Translations under genes and position numbers: made by a program
Notes under the pieces: generated by a model
The model's input: the letters and a program-made list of their open reading frames with translations, nothing else
Told to the model about the DNA's origin: nothing
The model's database searches: none
Assembly (NCBI RefSeq): GCF_042683245.1
Contig: NZ_JBHUJB010000031.1
Coordinates: 1 to 64,000 of the forward strand
DNA: 64,000 nt
From: Rubritalea tangerina
Lineage (GTDB): Bacteria; Verrucomicrobiota; Verrucomicrobiia; Verrucomicrobiales; Akkermansiaceae
Direction: 5' to 3'
Part shown: positions 61,725 through 64,000 of the stretch, piece by piece
Position numbering within the stretch: position 1 is the first letter of the stretch
Layout of the letters: every line of letters begins with the position of its first letter

Positions 61725-62270
61725 ATGTCTGAAGAAATTAAAGAAACTGAAGCTACTGAGGAAGTAGTACCAACAGCAGAAGCTCCTGCAGAGACTCCAG
61801 CTCCTGAAACACCAGCAGCAGAAGAAGCTCCTAAGAAGGAAGAGAAGAAGCGCGACATTTTCGCAGAAATCGCAGGTGGCGAAGAAGAAGTCACTAAGAT
61901 TCACAAGGCGAAGAAGTCCAAGAACATCACTGCTGGTATCGTTCACGTTACAGCAACATTCAACAACACTCTTGTCAACGTTACTGACTTCAATGGTAAC
62001 GCAATTGGTTGGTCATCTGCTGGTAAGATGGGCTTCAAGGGTTCCCGTAAGTCTACCGCATATGCTGCTCAGGTTGTTTCCCAAGATGCATGCCGCCAGG
62101 CAATGTCTCACGGTCTCAAGACTGTAGAAGTTCGCGTTAAAGGCCCTGGTGCTGGTCGTGAATCAGCAGTTCGTGCTGCTCAAGGCCTTGGTCTTGAAAT
62201 CACAGCAATTAAAGATGTGACACCAGTCCCACACAACGGCTGCCGTCCTAAGAAAGCACGTCGCGTCTAA
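61725..62270 (+). CDS. rpsK: 30S ribosomal protein S11 with N-terminal extension
   Basis: S11, 181 residues. The conserved core runs from about residue 60 (KNITAGIVHVTATFNNTLVN) to the end (PHNGCRPKKARRV). It is preceded by about 55 residues rich in Glu, Ala and Pro (EAPAETPAPETPAAEEAP). Typical S11 is about 130 residues, so this is a real N-terminal extension, acidic and probably disordered, with no other plausible start codon inside it before residue ~93. Starts 19 bp after rpsM. Confidence 0.95.
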   Translation: MSEEIKETEATEEVVPTAEAPAETPAPETPAAEEAPKKEEKKRDIFAEIAGGEEEVTKIHKAKKSKNITAGIVHVTATFNNTLVNVTDFNGNAIGWSSAGKMGFKGSRKSTAYAAQVVSQDACRQAMSHGLKTVEVRVKGPGAGRESAVRAAQGLGLEITAIKDVTPVPHNGCRPKKARRV

Positions 62271-62298
62271 TTTAACCTAACTTTAACTATTTTTTATT

Positions 62299-62910
62299 AT
62301 GGCACGTTATATTGGCCCTAAAGATAAGATCAGCCGCCGATTCGGTGTAGCTCTCTTCGGACCTTCCAAGGCACTTGAGCGTCGTAACTTCCCACCAGGT
62401 CAGCACGGTCTTCGTGCAGGTCGTCGTAAGAAGTCTGACTACTCAGTAGCTCTTGGTGAGAAGCAAAAGCTTCGTTTCCAATTTGGAGTTCTCGAGAAGC
62501 AATTCCGCGCGTACTACGCAGAGGCAGTACGTCAGCGTGGAATTACAGGTGACACACTTGTACGTCTTCTTGAGACACGTCTCGACAACGTATGCTACCG
62601 TCTTGGTTTCGGTAACACACGTTCTGCAGCACGTCAGTTTGTGAACCACGGTCACGTTACAGTGAACGGTGTGAAGACAGACATCGCATCCTACCAGTGT
62701 AAGCCAGGTGATGTGATTGCAGTAGCAGAGAAGGCATCTTCTCAGCAACTCGGTCTCCGCGCACTTGACCTCACGCAGGCAGTACCTCTTAAAGATTGGA
62801 TCACACTCGATCGTGAGAAGATGGTTGGTACCATCGCTCGCCTTCCTGAGCCAGATGATTTCGATCACGGAGTCAACGTTCAGCTCGTTGTTGAACTTTA
62901 CTCTCGTTAA
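62299..62910 (+). CDS. rpsD: 30S ribosomal protein S4
   Basis: S4, 203 residues, nucleates 16S rRNA assembly. Motifs: MARYIGPKDKISRRFGV (N-terminus), FPPGQHG, KQKLRFQFGVLEKQFR (about 54-69), and the S4 domain with ETRLDNVCYRLGFGNTRSAA (about 91-110). Follows rpsK by 28 bp. The expected next genes rpoA and rplQ are not here; an unrelated protein and hisC follow after a terminator. Confidence 0.98.
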   Translation: MARYIGPKDKISRRFGVALFGPSKALERRNFPPGQHGLRAGRRKKSDYSVALGEKQKLRFQFGVLEKQFRAYYAEAVRQRGITGDTLVRLLETRLDNVCYRLGFGNTRSAARQFVNHGHVTVNGVKTDIASYQCKPGDVIAVAEKASSQQLGLRALDLTQAVPLKDWITLDREKMVGTIARLPEPDDFDHGVNVQLVVELYSR

Positions 62911-62936
62911 TCTCTCAGAGAGAAGACGATTTACAG

Positions 62937-62970
62937 AAAACGCAAGGTCGCGAGGCCTTGCGTTTTTTTA
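62937..62970 (+). terminator. rpsD terminator
   Basis: Stem AAAACGCAAGG / CCTTGCGTTTT with an 8-nt loop then T-run. Closes the rpsM-rpsK-rpsD cluster. Confidence 0.9.
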
Positions 62971-62989
62971 TTTTTGAAACGTGGTAGGC

Positions 62990-63523
62990 ATGTTTGCTTG
63001 GGGTGTGGTGAATAGCTTAGAAGCGAGAATTAAGTGGCGGTCATTACGGTGGTGGAAGGCGATCAAGTGGCCCTCGGCGCACGAGGTGGATTTTGGTGGG
63101 TTTACTGTTTCCTTTGGCTTCAAGGATTGTGAGGTGTGGGTTCACGGGGGGGAAGATGGCGGGAGGTGTATTGCTAGCTTGCCTAAGCAAGATAAGGTGC
63201 AGCGTCTGAGTGATCTCAAGGGTGAGTTGATTTGTGGATCCTATCGTGTGGTTATTGAAGCCCCATTGGTCAGTGAAGACGGAGAGGTTCACGCGATAAT
63301 ACGCGATGTGGACGGAGGGGAAGAAGTGGGAGCTGCGGCCCTTGAAGGTGACTTAGAGTCAGGTGTGCGATATGGTGAGCAATTCGTGATCTGGCATCGG
63401 ACTGAGAGCCGTGATGCCTACTTGGAGGTGGCGTTTGTTGAGGAGGTATCTGATTTGGCTATCTTGGTGACGAGCTTGTTGGTTTTTGCGCGATTTTCCG
63501 CTGGTGGCGGTGATGTGGGGTAG
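62990..63523 (+). CDS. Hypothetical protein
   Basis: Predicted 177-residue protein from ATG 62990; the ORF could start at GTG 62981. A short basic start with Trp residues (IKWRSLRWWKAIKW), then a beta-rich body and a hydrophobic C-terminal stretch (LAILVTSLLVFARFSA). No family recognised. Starts after the rpsD terminator, so it has its own transcript. Coding status is likely from composition and length only. Confidence 0.5.
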   Translation: MFAWGVVNSLEARIKWRSLRWWKAIKWPSAHEVDFGGFTVSFGFKDCEVWVHGGEDGGRCIASLPKQDKVQRLSDLKGELICGSYRVVIEAPLVSEDGEVHAIIRDVDGGEEVGAAALEGDLESGVRYGEQFVIWHRTESRDAYLEVAFVEEVSDLAILVTSLLVFARFSAGGGDVG

Positions 63524-63601
63524 TGGGGAGGCCTAGTGAGAAGCTGAAAAATCTGAGTGATTCGGGCTTGCTCGAACGAGGATGGCGGCTAGGTTCAGCG
63601 C

Positions 63602-64000
63602 ATGAGTATTCAGCAATTTGCTAACCAATTTGTCTGTGATTTGGTCGCCTATGAGCCAGGTAAGCCGATTACGGAGACTGCACGTGAGTTGGGGTTAGAC
63701 CCTGAGAGCATCGTGAAGGTGGCTTCTAACGAAAACCCCTTGGGGCCGGCACCAATGGCTTTAGATGCTATTCGCAACGCGGCAGGTGAGATGCATATCT
63801 ATCCTGACGGTGGGGGCTATAAGTTGCGCACGGCCTTAGCTGAGAAATACGATTTAGGTATCGAGAATGTGGTATTGGGCAATGGATCAAACGAGATCAT
63901 TGAGTTGTTGTGCCATTGTTTTTTGAATCCGGAAGCTGAGTTGATTGCAGCGGAGCATGCATTTGTGGTGTATAAGTTGATGGCAACTCTGTTTGGGGCT
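63602..64000 (+). CDS. hisC: Histidinol-phosphate aminotransferase (5' part)
   Basis: The first 133 codons of a class I/II PLP aminotransferase run off the window end. SIVKVASNENPLGPAPMALD (about 36-55) is the HisC signature, followed by IYPDGGGYKLRTALA (about 73-87) and VLGNGSNEIIELLCHCFL. The PLP Lys lies beyond the window. It would catalyse the transamination step of histidine synthesis. No other his gene is in view. Confidence 0.93.
   Translation, partial: MSIQQFANQFVCDLVAYEPGKPITETARELGLDPESIVKVASNENPLGPAPMALDAIRNAAGEMHIYPDGGGYKLRTALAEKYDLGIENVVLGNGSNEIIELLCHCFLNPEAELIAAEHAFVVYKLMATLFGA

Overview
The window looks like chromosomal core DNA from a Verrucomicrobiota bacterium, most likely a marine Verrucomicrobiales lineage (Rubritalea/Akkermansia relatives). 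The inference rests on a secreted sulfatase beside a DUF1549/DUF1553 plus DUF1501 pair, a Minf_1886-family protein, an SLA1-homology (SHD1-like) domain protein, and the wide spacing of housekeeping genes. The + strand appears G-rich over genes on both strands, so the whole window probably lies on one replichore. No prophage, insertion sequence or CRISPR array was seen.

Layout. 0-8 kb: sulfatase, a membrane protein plus recR, an esterase/depolymerase-like secreted hydrolase, and the DUF1549/DUF1553-DUF1501 operon. 8-19 kb: DUF2062, an IscU/NifU-like scaffold, a DUF374 acyltransferase, folD, a J-protein overlapping tcdA, a Nudix hydrolase, a DoxX-like protein, an L,D-transpeptidase-like protein, trpB, and an acetolactate synthase-like/aldehyde dehydrogenase pair. 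19-24 kb: a block of secreted proteins (gingipain-like peptidase C25, a thioredoxin-fold protein without cysteines, a transglutaminase-like protein), then a RidA-family protein. 24-33 kb: kdsB-pyrG, a sodium:solute symporter, dnaA-dnaN, sixA. 33-39 kb: tandem class A PBPs, the second with a destroyed transpeptidase site, then tandem trypsin-like/PDZ proteins, the second a pseudo-protease with the PDZ nested inside the fold. 39-42 kb: tRNA-Asn, a probable selenoprotein, mdh, tmRNA, a Minf_1886 protein. 42-50 kb: a DnaA-box-rich intergenic region, pfkA, rpsA, tilS, yebC, a family 2 glycosyltransferase, an AI-2E-type permease. 50-64 kb: PLD-like protein, lepA, a lipoprotein, a zinc-ribbon-like protein, ffh, a polysaccharide deacetylase, rodA, rsuA, argF, formyl-THF cyclo-ligase, rpsM-rpsK-rpsD, an unknown protein, and the 5' part of hisC.

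The most striking signal is at 39316-40032. A secreted thioredoxin-like gene is interrupted by a single in-frame TGA exactly where the first redox cysteine of a CPPC motif belongs (U-P-P-C). The frame stays open for 100 further codons with a convincing thioredoxin fold, and a hairpin with a GU-containing apical loop follows the TGA. I read this as a selenocysteine-containing thioredoxin-like protein that ordinary gene calling would split or truncate. No selenocysteine machinery (selA, selB, selD, tRNA-Sec) lies in the window, so this depends on the rest of the genome.
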